Notes: generated by a model not told the origin, from the letters alone. A stretch of 64,000 nt of DNA from Leguminivora glycinivorella (GCF_023078275.1 NC_062979.1:12282502-12346501); one strand, 5' to 3'; positions 45,528 to 55,443 are shown, counted from the stretch's first letter. A program made the numbers and translations.

Positions 45528-45987
45528 ATGAAAGTGCGCCCACGTTGCGACGCAACTTTTTTGTCTGCGTGTTCGGCGACAAGCCTGCGCACAACTGTCT
45601 CCTTCCCTATTGATTTAATGCAAGTGCGCACACGACGACAAAATTGTTCCCGTTCAGTTGTCATTTTGACATTTAAAATGCCGATTGTTTAAGATGACAT
45701 TGATATCTGTCGTTTAAGTGAAGAAGTAAAGGAAAGACCGATTTTATATGACAAGAATGTTGTAAAAGAATATTCCGACAATATTCCGAAAAACGATGCC
45801 GGGTTGTAAAATTCTAAGCAGTTCATCAAAACTTTTAAACACTCATTCTGGAGTACCAAAAATTTTTTTTTCATAAGGTCTCAATTTCATGAAAAAAGGA
45901 AAAGTTGCGTCGCTGTCGTTCCCGTGGGCGCACCTTGCAAATTGAGACAAAAAAGTCACAACTTTGTCGCCGGCGGGGCGCACCCCA
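45528..45987. mobile_element. Degenerate TIR element with GTGCGCCCAC-type ends
   Basis: GTGCGCCCACGTTGCGACGC at the left opposes GTTGCGTCGCTGTCGTTCCC...GGGCGCACC at the right, with further imperfect pairing inside. Interior AT-rich and non-coding. Confidence 0.5.
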
Positions 45988-46248
45988 CTGCCATCTATGA
46001 GCTAATAGAAATTAATTTTAGATACACACACAGATTTAGATTACACTTAGATATCACTATTGTATCTTCAAATACATAATATAACAATTCCATTGCTACC
46101 AATAGTAATATTTTAGGTGTCCTGTTTAAAGATCTTTGCTACGTTTACCTGACTCTGTATATCTTTGGTATATCCCGTTTTCTTGTGACAGCTATGTGAC
46201 GGATCTTAGTACCTATAAATCATGTATTACCAAGTTCTATAACGTCTC

Positions 46249-46447
46249 ATCATCCTCCTTGCGTTATCCCGACATTTGCCACGGCTCATGGGAGCCTGGG
46301 GTCCGCTTTTACAACTAATCCCAAGATTTGGTGTAGGTACTAGTTTTTACGAAAGCGACTGCCATGTGACCTTCCAACCCGAAGGCGAGCCGGGGTAGAA
46401 ACCTGCGATCTCCGGAACGAAAGTCGCACGTACTTACCGGTAATAAC
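46249..46447 (-). mobile_element. tRNA-derived SINE-2, internally deleted copy
   Basis: On the minus strand a tRNA-like head (GGTAAGTACGTGCGACTTTC, degenerate B box 'aggtttctacc') is followed by 'ggtcacatggcagtcgcttt', CCCAGGCTCCCATGAGCCGT and a GAGGATGATGA tail. The full-size family has a longer middle, so this copy lacks it. Fragments are at 19,627 and 47,481. Confidence 0.75.
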
Positions 46448-46458
46448 ATCTGACCCTT

Positions 46459-46545
46459 TAGCACAACTTGCCTTGTCGCGCGCGAGTCCATACATCAAGC
46501 GCGACTTCAAGTATGGACTCGCGCGCGACAGAGCAAGTTGTGCTA
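46459..46545. mobile_element. Short GC-rich palindromic MITE
   Basis: Arms TAGCACAACTTGCCTTGTCG / CGACAGAGCAAGTTGTGCTA extend through GCGCGCGAGTCCATAC and its complement. 87 bp, one copy in the window. Confidence 0.75.
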
Positions 46546-46575
46546 GAAGGACTGATATATATAAATAATAATTTT

Positions 46576-46830
46576 GACGACCGGTCTGGCGCAGTCGGTG
46601 GTGGCCCTGCCTGCTACGCCGCGGTCCCGGGTTTTAATCCCGGATGAGCACAGATATTTGTTCCTGAGTCATGGATGTTTTCTATGTATATAAGTATTTA
46701 TATATTATATATATCGTTGTCTGAGTACCCATAACACAAGCCTTCTTGAGCTTACCGTGGGCCTCAGTCAATCTGTGTAAGAATGTCCTATAATAATATT
46801 TATTTATTATTTATTAATATTTAATAATAG
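46576..46830 (+). mobile_element. tRNA-derived SINE-1, copy b
   Basis: Head CCGGTCTGGCGCAGTCGGTG with a mutated B box (GGGTTTTAATCCC), then TTTGTTCCTGAGTCATGGAT and CTTACCGTGGGCCTCAGTCA. It lacks the 'taagggcatttatt' segment present in the copies at 33.4 and 62.1 kb. A/T-rich tail. Confidence 0.85.
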
Positions 46831-46837
46831 TAATTTC

Positions 46838-47000
46838 CAGGCATGCAACCTCCCCGCGCACCAGTCCGAACAGCCCTGCTAACTGCGGCACCGTGCCTTC
46901 TGCCCTTCTCCTTCCGTGCGATCACCAGCATCCTCTGCAACTCTGCCAGCGTCCGCGATGTGTCCACTGGCGTCCTATACCGACGTACTTCAAACGCAGC
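46838..47000. other. GC-rich patch, possible exon of undetermined strand
   Basis: A sharp GC-rich block begins right after an acceptor-like TAGTAATTTCCAG. One plus frame (with PSALLLPCDHQHPLQLC) and one minus frame (with RTLAELQRMLVIARKEKGRR) are both open, so I cannot choose. It could be an eroded exon or an unrecognised repeat; no domain is clear. Confidence 0.25.
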
Positions 47001-47085
47001 GTTGTTACTATTTATATTACATGTTATATTACATGGACCTATATATGGGCCAATTAGATCAGTCAATGAATGCTCAAAAGGGGGT

Positions 47086-48361
47086 CTAGGTGGAATGGCC
47101 GAAAGCAGAAAGTTTCACTACGGGATGTTGTTAGGGGTAGACAGGAGACATACATACTAAAAGTCCTCGGACTTTGGACGTGAGCTCGAAGAGGGGGGGA
47201 TGAAAAAAAGTCCCATTTTTTTGGTTTTTTGCTCATATTTCAAAAACTATGCGTCATACGAGATTTTGATTTACTACACTTTGAAAGCTTATAAAATTCT
47301 CTATAACTTTGATCTAGAAACTTTTTTTCTATTCTCATCCATTATCTAGGTATGAGCTCCTAAAAACTGTCAATTTTTTAAAAATCGTTTTCCCCCCACT
47401 TTTTGCTTCATACATTGCTCCATATCTTGCAAAATATTTATCTTAGACTAAAGTTTTCTTAAAAATCTTGTAGATCATTCAAGTTACCCTTCGGGTTGGA
47501 AAGTCAGATGGCAGTCGCTTTCGTAAAACTAGTGCCTACGCCAAATCATGGGATTAGTTGTCAAAGTGAACCCCAGGCTCCCATGAGCCGTGGCAAATGC
47601 CGGGATAACGCAAGGAGGATGATGAATGGGGATGGCACGGAACGAAAGCAACTTACTGATTCCTGTGCAAACCAAAGTACCAGCTGCTCCGGAAGAAATA
47701 CTGAAGTTAATATTTTGCCGGTGCACAACAGATTGTAGTAGTGGTAGATGTGGGTGTGAGAAGGCCTTTATATACAGCTAATTGTATTGTTACCTGTTGT
47801 GTGAATGCATTTATACAGCATCTTAATACAATCATGTTCATGAAATACATATTTTACACGTTTATCACATACATTTGTTGTTTAATTTCGTTTTAAAGTC
47901 GTATAATTATTCAACGGTACATGACCCAGAAGCATATGTACACATATTATGAAAGGTATTTGAATGATCTACAAGATTTTTCAAGAAAACTTTTGTCTAA
48001 GATAAATATTTTTCAAGATATGGAGCAATGTACGAAGCAAAAAGTGGGGGGGGGACGATTTTTAAAAAATTAACAGTTTTTAGGAGCTCATACCTAGATA
48101 ATAGTTGAGAATAGAAAAAAAGTTTCTAGATCAAAGTTATAGAGAATTTTATAAGCTTTCAAGGTGTAGTAAACCAAAATTTCGTATGACGCATAGTTTT
48201 TGAAATATAAGCAAAAAACCAAAAAATGGGACTTTTTTCATCCCCCCCTCTTCGAGCTCACGTCCAAAGTCCGAGGACTTTTAGTATGTATGTCTCCTGC
48301 CTGACTACCCCTAACAACATCCCGCAGTGAAACTTTCTGCTTTTCGGCCATTCCATCTAGG
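47086..48361. mobile_element. Foldback element with about 400 bp inverted arms (J)
   Basis: The left arm (47,086-47,483, beginning CTAGGTGGAATGGCCGAAAG) and right arm (47,960-48,361) are inverted copies with few differences, including 'ggagacatacatactaaaag' and 'ccatatcttgcaaaatattta'-type blocks. The loop of about 475 bp contains a SINE-2 fragment. There is no transposase, so this is a non-autonomous foldback transposon or an inverted duplication. Confidence 0.8.
47481..47624 (+). mobile_element. SINE-2 fragment inside the foldback loop
   Basis: 'cttcgggttggaaagtcaga', GCAGTCGCTTTCGTAAAACT and CCCATGAGCCGTGGCAAATG, ending in AAGGAGGATGATGA. The tRNA-like head is missing. Confidence 0.75.
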
Positions 48362-48644
48362 ATCGTTCGTTGACCAAGCTAAATAAAGGTTGTTTGCCAG
48401 TGTTTACTTTGTATATTAAGTTTCTTTTCTTGTATTAGTAGGCAATAAAAGAATATCTGTATTATATTTGTAGTATTTTTAATTTACATTTTTATCGTTG
48501 GTCACTGCCGGAGGGAGCATATGGAATATGCATGACTGCCATATATCTGTCTATACTGCCGACTGCAGTCGTCACGGCTTTTCATCTTCGTGCAAGAGCG
48601 TCACGGCTTTTCATCTTCAGGGGATCAAAGTAGTAATGGGCTAA

Positions 48645-48750
48645 GTGCGTTTTCACATTATCCGATCCGGCAAAAATCCAAGATGGCGGCTTAAATGTAT
48701 GGGATATCGGTGCTACATCCGATATCAGATCGGATAATGTGAAAACGCAC
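48645..48750. mobile_element. MITE family R with TAA duplication
   Basis: GTGCGTTTTCACATTATCCG / CGGATAATGTGAAAACGCAC ends, flanked by TAA on both sides (48,642-48,644 and 48,751-48,753). A 3 bp TAA/TTA duplication is typical of PIF/Harbinger elements. The interior carries 'ccaagatggcggctt'. Confidence 0.8.
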
Positions 48751-48814
48751 TAACAGTACTAATGAAATACTTAACCTCAAGGTTAAAGGTCAAAATAAGG
48801 CATTTTGTATAAAC

Positions 48815-48890
48815 CGTCGGTGGTAAACAGGTATACGGCCCGCCTGATGGAAAGCGATCACCGTAACCGCCAGATCACCTGCAACTGTGT
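48815..48890 (-). mobile_element. Poly(A) retroposon RP3, 3' fragment
   Basis: Reverse orientation of GGTTACGGTGATCGCTTTCC-type sequence (plus strand: CGTCGGTGGTAAACAGGTAT ... GATCACCGTAACCG). The poly(A) tail has decayed. Confidence 0.65.
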
Positions 48891-49798
48891 CCGTCAGGAT
48901 GGCGTGAGAGATGTCTGAATAGTCACAAAATTTGCTCCAAATAACTGACCTAAACTGTACCTATTTGCTAAAGCGAAGAAAACTGTAAGTACATCAAGAA
49001 ATTAAGCATTAAATAGATAGTGACATGGACATGCCGTTCTGACGTCAGCTTGGCACGCATAGCCGTGTATCGTCCCAAAGTGTGGGAACTATGTTCTGAA
49101 ACATATATCAATAAACTGTACCCCACTAAATTGCCAACAATAACATTTTCCCTCACTAGCTCGGAAACACGTGTTTTGTCGTTTAATACCAGTGAGTAAA
49201 AACGCATTTTATTGACTAGTGAATAAAGTAATTTGACTTTGAATAAAGTCAAATTAACTATCTTTAAAATTGATAAAAGTAGTTGAATCTAGTAATAAAG
49301 ATGATTTACCACCTGTGAATATACTGGAAGCAGTGATAAACGCAGTTTTTGCGTTGTAGTTTCCTCGCTATAGTGCGGGGAAAAGTTTAGTGTTACACTC
49401 GGGTGCAAATGTATTTTACTTCTCGTGTGTTAAAAAACTCGCAAGATCAGCAAGTCTTTCACTTGCTCGTTTTTCAATTCCACACTCGGCGTTAAAATAC
49501 AACTGCCCCCTTGTATAACAAATAACTATTACTTCTCGTGTGTTAAAAAAACTCGCAAGTGCAGGATTCTATTCTCGAACTACTCGCTTCGCTCGTGGTT
49601 CAACTATACAATCCTTTCACTTGCTCGTTTTTCAATACCACACTCGGCGTTTAAGTACAACTTTGCCCCCTTGTATAACAAATAACTATTAAATCACACC
49701 GGATATCGGTCAAATGAACAACAATATTTTTTTCTGCTCTCATTTATTTAATCCTTGAATGACATGCATGTTTGCCGTCAATTTGCAACAGGCGCTTG
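48891..49798 (-). mobile_element. Family F element, interrupted copy
   Basis: Two pieces (48,891-49,142 and 49,691-49,798) match the arms of the 55.0-56.4 kb palindrome: GTCCGTCAGGAT, CATGCCGTTCTGACGTCAGC, CGTGTATCGTCCCAAAGTGT, then 'gatatcggtcaaatgaac' and 'gtcaatttgcaacaggcgct'. They are split by the family E element. This copy is single-armed (not a palindrome). Confidence 0.75.
49143..49690 (-). mobile_element. Family E element, copy 2, with internal duplication
   Basis: Inverted relative to 43,129-43,560. The 5' part, from 'ttgtataacaaataactatt' back to 'acttctcgtgtgttaaaaaa', is present twice (about 49,490-49,533 and 49,534-49,690). It is inserted into family F. Confidence 0.75.
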
Positions 49799-49914
49799 TA
49801 GCAAACCTAGCAAAAACCGCGACGAGTGGAGCTGGAGGTACAGCCTCTTCAGAGGCCGTGAAACCCATGATAGGTCCTGGTTTCAAACCTTGGCCCGAAA
49901 ACAGGCAATAAGGC
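49788..49914 (+). other. Exon-like open segment, unrecognised
   Basis: After an acceptor-like 'caatttgcaacag' the plus frame reads ALVANLAKTATSGAGGTASS and EAVKPMIGPGFKPWPENRQ, ending in TAA at about 49,912. The codons are GC-richer than the flanks. The acceptor side lies within family F sequence, so it may be part of a longer version of that element rather than a host exon. Confidence 0.22.
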
Positions 49915-50368
49915 ACAATGATGAACGCTTTCGTGTGGACTTTCATTTTAGTTTTAATTGTGACATACCTATGTGGTAGATTACGCTGATCACGAATTGG
50001 ACTATATACAAGCGGTACCTACTGTCGCTCCATCAGAGATGCTGCTTAAATTAAAATTAGGTGCACAAACTAGCTCCGTTGGATGTGGCGGCGTGCTTAA
50101 TGAAAAACGAAGAATACTATCCTTTGTTTAAGGCTACGTCCAAATCCACCAATATTATTAAAATGGTAAGTAGCTACCATGTAAGTAAGTTCATGAAAAG
50201 CATACAAGCACAGTACGCGTTCACCTCATATAATTTTATTATGTATAAGTATTATACCACTCTTCGATTCACCTACACGAGCTTACGACCATACGACTGT
50301 GCTAGGAAAGTAGGAACTCGCCTCTTTCATATATTTGATCGCCAGTTTACGAAGAGTGCTATAATATA

Positions 50369-50923
50369 ATGCTGTTCGCTAGTTTGCAAGCGGCACAGCA
50401 ACATCTAGCGAAAAATCTGGACATCTAAAAATACTTACACATTTTACGACGCCAAGACATTACCCAGTTTAGTTTACAATGGTAATAGTGACATCTAGTG
50501 ATAACTTGCACTGAGGCATATTAGGCTAGTTTCTAACTAGTCAAATCAGCTTCTTTTTGAACTGTGAAAACGATTGGCTAATATAATATGGAATTACTAT
50601 GAAATACTGAGGAGTGACGTCACGGTCAATTCATTTACTTTATATCTTTCTCTTTGACTATTAAATAGAAATTATGTTTAAACAGAACTACTGACCATAT
50701 TTTTCTTTTAATTATGTGGTGCTTTATTTGCTTTATTTCGATATGCTTAGGGAAATTAACAATAGAGGGCATAAAAATCAATTATATGCCGTAGTACGCT
50801 AGATGTCACTGTTACCTCCGCAAACTGGGTAATGACTGGTTGTCGTAAAATGTATAAGTATTTTTTGATGTTCAAAATTTTCGCTAGATGTCGCTGTACC
50901 ACCCGCAAACTAGCGAACGGCAT
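50369..50923. mobile_element. TIR element with GTTCGCTAGTTTGC ends, split by family N
   Basis: The left arm (50,371-50,515, 'gttcgctagtttgcaagcgg') and right arm (about 50,781-50,922) are inverted copies over 140 bp. A family N element occupies the loop. A related single-arm copy is at 54,364-54,560. Confidence 0.65.
50521..50755 (+). mobile_element. Non-autonomous element, family N, copy 3
   Basis: Begins TTAGGCTAGTTTCTAACTAG and carries ACTGAGGAGTGACGTCACGG. The matching inverted terminus AGGAAACTAGCCTA appears only at 51,271-51,284, so the element may have been expanded by other insertions. Confidence 0.65.
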
Positions 50924-51284
50924 TCTATGGCTAATTACATGTATTAAATTGGAAATTTTATAAATGCTTTCTTTTTTTGGCAAATAAGTTAGCGTTCAAA
51001 TATTTATTAATGTGCCTGGTTGATGAATGACCTATTTAGAAATTCCGCCATAAATATGTGGCGTTCCATGTTAAAAGGGTCCACATGCTTTATGTTCTAA
51101 AAAAAGGAACCTTTAGGCATGGAAAGTCACATGAAAAGTTGTCGTAACTTAATAATAGATGGCGCTGCATTCGAAAATCTTGACTGATAACTCTATACCA
51201 TACTATTCAATATACTCTAACTCTATGCTTTATTTCGTGCACTGCATAAAAGCGAACTACCTTAAATATAGGAAACTAGCCTAA

Positions 51285-51515
51285 TGAATGCTGATCGTGA
51301 TGGGCACCCTGCCGAGGGGCCGGGCCTGGAGGGTGGTTTTTAGGTTTCTTTTTTAGATAAGTATAGTTTAAGATTTTTTCTGCTTAATAGTAGGTACTAT
51401 ATTTAGTTAATTGTACATATTTTATTCTTTAATGTTTTTTGGAAGTATACAATTTATAATGTTTAAACGAGTTACATTAAATTAAATTATAAAATTATAA
51501 ATAACAGCACAATAA
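51285..51515. other. Unassigned segment upstream of the LINE remnant
   Basis: 'ccgaggggccgggcctggag' then 'ggtggtttttaggtttcttt' resembles a LINE 3' untranslated region but lacks anything decisive; the rest is AT-rich. Confidence 0.3.
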
Positions 51516-52082
51516 AATAGTATAAATAATTACAGGCATATCATTTCCGGTTGTTCTCATCTTGCTAACGGTGAGTACTTGCACAGGCATAATCTCGTAG
51601 CCCGGATCATTCACCAGCAGCTTGCTCTTCAATACGGCCTTGTGGACCGCGAAGTACCGTACTACAAGTACTTACCTGCGCCAGTTCTTGAAAATGGCCG
51701 TGCCACGCTCTATTGGGATCGATCTATTATCACTGACAGGACTATTGTAGCCAATAAGCCTGACATTGTGATAATAGATCGACCGCAACGCCGGGCCGTG
51801 CTCGTTGACATCACCATCCCCCATGATGAGAATCTCGTGAAAGCCGAGAAGGACAAGTCCAGTAAGTACCTAGACTTGGCTCACGAGATAACCACCATGT
51901 GGGATGTTGATTCAACGATCATTGTCCCGATAGTCGTTTCAGCGAACGGTCTCATAGCGAAGAGTCTCGACCAACATCTTAAGAGACTCTCGCTCGGTGG
52001 TTGGATCAAGGGCCAGATGCAGAACGCGGTAATTTTGGACACAGCGCGGATAGTCCGACGGTTCCTCTCTCTGCAGCCCTAA
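51516..52082 (+). pseudogene. R2/R4-type LINE remnant: zinc knuckle and restriction-like endonuclease
   Basis: The frame is open from 51,516 to a TAA at 52,080, without a proper start. Order: ISGCSHLANGEYLHRHN, the end of a C-C-H-C zinc knuckle with the RH..V...IH block; then RATLYWDRSIITDRTIVANK; then PD with a following D 13 residues on (KPDIVIIDRPQRRAVLVDIT), the KPD-X12-14-D core of the restriction-like endonuclease of R2/R4/NeSL-group elements; then AEKDKSSKYLDLAHEI and a C-terminal SLGGWIKGQMQ. The catalytic PD...D and K (VKAEKDK) are retained. Only the last 170-190 residues remain, so it is 5' truncated. Confidence 0.8.
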
Positions 52083-52570
52083 CCACCGGCAGCTTGGGCC
52101 CTGCCCTGCTGCTGGCGGCACCCTAGGTTAGGTTTTTTATAATGTGTTTATATATTTTGTATTGTTTTGTATGTGGTCTTGTATTTTACTTTTATAATCA
52201 TATTATAAATAACCTAACTTAAGAAGAAAGATAAATAAAGGATTACAATAATAAGTCCCCAGGGCAGCTTGTGGCGAGCTGAATGGGAAATGGCGTCCTT
52301 TGGGTCCCATGGCTCCGAGAGTCAGTCAGGCCCCTCCCTCCGGCTCGCCTTCACTGGCAGGCCGCAGTGAACACTGAGCAGGGGGCCGATTTTTGAGTCT
52401 CATTGTCACTAAAATACCGCTTGAAAACGGTGAAATGCCTATTATTTTCAGTGACAATTTTCTGAATTCGAACGCGTGAGACTCAAAAATCAGCCCCAGA
52501 GGCCGCAGGACTCTCACCTCTGGCTTGCCTTAACCGGCCGTCCAGTCCAGAGTGGGGTGCCAGAACTATA
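52083..52570 (+). other. LINE 3' untranslated region and short hairpin region
   Basis: Up to about 52,255 this is the likely 3' end of the LINE (AATAAAGGATTACAATAATAAG). Then comes a GC-rich stretch with an inverted pair 'ttttgagtctcattgtcact' / 'gagactcaaaaatc' at about 52,392-52,493, a possible MITE. Confidence 0.45.
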
Positions 52571-52571
52571 A

Positions 52572-52804
52572 AGCTAGGAACATACTACGCGGACGTCCGT
52601 CGTAAATCGACCGCGACCGCGACCGATTAGTGTGCACGGAACAAAACATCCAGCGAGCCAGATTTCGATCGGACGTCCATGCGCTCAAGGCCACGTCCAC
52701 GTCCGTCGACCGATAGTTTGCACGGTTATGTGTATTTCCATTGTCCAGATTCCCGTCCGCGGTCGATTTACGACGGACGTCCGCGTAGTATGTTCCTTGC
52801 TTAA
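52572..52804 (+). mobile_element. MITE family H, full copy
   Basis: 233 bp from AAGCTAGGAACATACTACGC to a terminal 'tatgttccttgctt'. Internal blocks: CAGTGTGCACGGAACAAAAC-type, GAGCCAGATTTCGATCGGAC and CATTGTCCAGATTCCCGTCC. Flanked by TAA. Inverted ends of about 45 bp. Confidence 0.88.
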
Positions 52805-53038
52805 AGCTAGGAACACACTACGCGGACGTCCGTCGTAAATCGACCGCGGACGGGAATCTGGACAATGGAAATACACATAAAGCTAGGAACATACTACGCG
52901 GACGTCCGTCGTAAAACGACCGCGACCGCGACCGATCAGTGTGCACGGAACAAAACATCCAGCGAGCCAGATTTCGATCGGACGTCCATGCGCTCAAGGC
53001 CACGTCCACGTCCGTCGACCGATAGTTTGCACGGTTAA
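52805..53038 (+). mobile_element. MITE family H, rearranged copies
   Basis: A 72 bp inverted right end (52,805-52,877) is followed head-to-tail by a second copy (52,878-53,035) that stops at 'gatagtttgcacggttaa', where the family D element starts. Confidence 0.8.
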
Positions 53039-53202
53039 GGCTTCCCACAGACAGTCTTAAAAATTCATAATCTTAAAAAAAACTTGTATGCAATCTGACA
53101 GTTCAAACTGACACTGACAAGATACTGACAGATCTGTCAGTGTCAATTTGCATACAAATTTTTTTTAAGATTATGAATTTTTAAGACTGTCTGTGGGAAG
53201 CC
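53039..53202. mobile_element. MITE family D, copy 1, with TAA duplication
   Basis: A 164 bp palindrome with ends GGCTTCCCACAGACAGTCTT / AAGACTGTCTGTGGGAAGCC, bounded by TAA (53,036-53,038 and 53,203-53,205). PIF/Harbinger-like. It sits between two H copies. Confidence 0.85.
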
Positions 53203-53205
53203 TAA

Positions 53206-53513
53206 GCTAGGAACATACTACGCGGACGTCCGTCGTAAATCGACCGCGACCGCGACCGATCAGTGTGCACGGAACAAAACATCCAGCGAGCCAGATTTCG
53301 ATCGGACGTCCATGCGCTCAAGGCCACGTCCACGTCCGTCGACCGATAGTTTGCACGGTTATGTGTAATTTCATTGTCCAGATTCCCGTCCGCGGTCGAT
53401 TTACGACGGACGTCCGCGTAGTATGTTCCTAGCTTTATGTGTATTTCCATTGTCCAGATTCCCGTCCGCGGTCGATTTACGACGGACGTCCGCGTAGTGT
53501 GTTCCTAGCTTAA
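53206..53513 (+). mobile_element. MITE family H, full copy plus extra right end
   Basis: A full 233 bp unit (53,206-53,438) is followed by an additional 75 bp right terminus (TATGTGTATTTCCATTGTCC ... GTGTGTTCCTAGCTT) that ends at 53,513. Confidence 0.85.
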
Positions 53514-53595
53514 GACGTGAGTTGGCACAGTGGCTGTTTCGTACAGACTGGGTAGAAAGCGGTGCACGCCTCTCCACACCCTGAGCCGCTCACGC

Positions 53596-53819
53596 CATAG
53601 TACAAGTAGAGAAGGCTTACTCCTTTGATAAATTGATATTCACAAAATGCCGCCATTCTAAATTCTTACCTACATTAACAAACGGACCGCACGCGAGCAG
53701 CCGACATTGAATTCTATTGCACCGCGCGAAGGTCGTCACAACTGAATGGGCCGCGAACTCGCGGCCTCCAGCATGTACCTGTAGCGCGGCAATAAAATCG
53801 CGGAGTGAGCCGCCCCTGG
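53596..53819 (-). mobile_element. Dispersed element, family G, copy 1
   Basis: Reads (minus strand) GGGGCGGCTCACTCCGCGAT, 'ggccgcgagttcgcggccca', GCTGCTCGCGTGCGGTCCGT and 'agaatggcggcattttgtga'. The same sequence flanks the big palindrome at 54,952-55,017 and 56,379-56,560, so F and G are probably parts of one larger element. Confidence 0.65.
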
Positions 53820-54075
53820 TTATAATCTTATGATTCAAGTTTTGAAATTACGTACGTTTCTTTATTATTATAAATAAATTTATCCATACCTAAGTACCTA
53901 AATTTAGTTTTTCACGAGTACAAGTACAAGGTACGAAAGTCTGGAATGCTATAAAATTTTATATTTTTCATTTCATTGTATGCTGGTTACCCCGTGTTGT
54001 TCTAGGATACAACAATTCATTTTAAATTAACGTCCTTCTATTTCGTATTTTAGCAAATATTATAAACAAATATTT

Positions 54076-54223
54076 CCAGCCGGCGTATTATGATTCCAAT
54101 TTTATCACTTATCCACGTGGATAAAGCATCCGTCACGCTTTGGCAAGTATGTCAGTGTGAGAGTGACAGTTGTCTTATCCACGTGGACAAGTGATAAAAT
54201 TGGAAGCATGATACGCCGGCTGG
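54076..54223. mobile_element. Palindromic MITE, family A, copy 2
   Basis: Ends CCAGCCGGCGTATTATGATT / AAGCATGATACGCCGGCTGG enclose a copy of the 2,046-2,210 element in inverted orientation. Confidence 0.85.
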
Positions 54224-54363
54224 ACAAAGTTTATTCAAGTTTAAGGCTTAAAGCATGTACCCATTATACCCATACGCCATGGGTAAAAATAACGAACCTA
54301 AAAGCTAAATTTCTGTATTAATAACGAATTTAACAATTTATTTCATATAATTTACCATAGAAT

Positions 54364-54560
54364 CCGTTCGCTAGTTTGCAGGTGGTATAGCGACATCTAA
54401 CGAAATATCTGGACATTAAATAATACTTATATATTTTTTGATGCCAAGTCATTAGCCAGTTTAAAGAGGTAATAGTGAACATCTAGTGACAATGAAGAGA
54501 CGACAAAATTAACAATTTATTTCATATAATTTACCATAAAATAACGTTCGCTAGTTTGCA
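54364..54560. mobile_element. GTTCGCTAGTTTGC element, partial copy
   Basis: 'ccgttcgctagtttgcaggt' occurs at both the start and near the end (54,544-54,563) in the same orientation, along with a repeated 'caatttatttcatataattt' block. This suggests a tandem partial duplication. Confidence 0.55.
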
Positions 54561-54589
54561 GGTGGGCGATAATCTATACCCGAGATATA

Positions 54590-54800
54590 AGAGAGGGTGA
54601 AGGAACACATAGCGGCAGTTAAAAATCGCCATATACACAAATCTGCAATCGCCGAGCACTTGCTTACTGCGGAAATGAATCACTGGATTGAGCTACACAA
54701 ACCCAAAGTTCTTTCCACCGAGCGACACTATTATCCCCGGATTGTGAGGGAGGCGATTCAGGCGATCGAAATTAAAAAATATCCTAAAAATCTCCCCTAA
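54590..54800 (+). pseudogene. Penelope-like element remnant, C-terminal GIY-YIG-type endonuclease end
   Basis: The frame after an in-frame TAA reads ERVKEHIAAVKNRHIHKSAI, then AEHLL ... HWIELHKPKVLSTE and YPRIVREAIQAIEIKKYPKN, stopping at 54,798. R..EH...VK......SA.AEH, a hydrophobic strand, and RE.I.A.EI...P.N is the conserved order downstream of the GIY and YIG motifs in Penelope-like endonucleases. The GIY/YIG part and the RT are missing. It abuts the preceding repeat at its 5' break. Confidence 0.6.
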
Positions 54801-55443
54801 TCTCCCCTAGGGAAGACGGGTATTAAAGCGCGCGGGTAAACGCACAAGTCTGATCCTGTATCAACTAGGAAGAGAGTTTTAGAGTTTTGGTCCAGCACAA
54901 AAAGGCGGTCCGGTTTTACTTGGCAGACGTAGGCCGCTAATTTCGGCTGCCGGCAGGGGCGGCTCACTCCTCAATTCTATCGCCGCGCTACAAGTACATG
55001 TCAGCGGCCGCGAGTTCGTGTCCGTCAGGATCGCGTGAACGATGTCTGAATCGTCACAAAATTTGCACCAAATAACTGTACCTAAACTGTACTAAACTGT
55101 ACCTATAGCGAAAAAAACTGTACCTCAAGCAATCACGCATTAAATAGATAGCTACATGGACACGCCATTCTGACGTCAGGTTGGCGCGCATAGCCGTGTA
55201 TCGCCCCAACGTGTGGGAACTATGTTCTGGATCATATATCAATAAACTGTACCTAAACTGTACTTCATAAAACTGCCAAAAATAATATTTAAATCACACA
55301 TGATATCGGTCAAATCAACGACAAAAAATTTTACTGCTCGTTATGTTATTATGTATGTTTTGCCTATCAATTTGCAACAGGCGCTTGTTTTCTCGTAATA
55401 CATGTAATAAATGCACATAAATTATTCATTACTTCTGGCCTTA

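Noticed and set aside
46838..47000. A second degenerate RING finger (PC.H...C pattern)
   Set aside because: One PCDH and two cysteines occur, but the first Cys pair and the CPxC end need several frameshifts. A different frame on the other strand is equally open.
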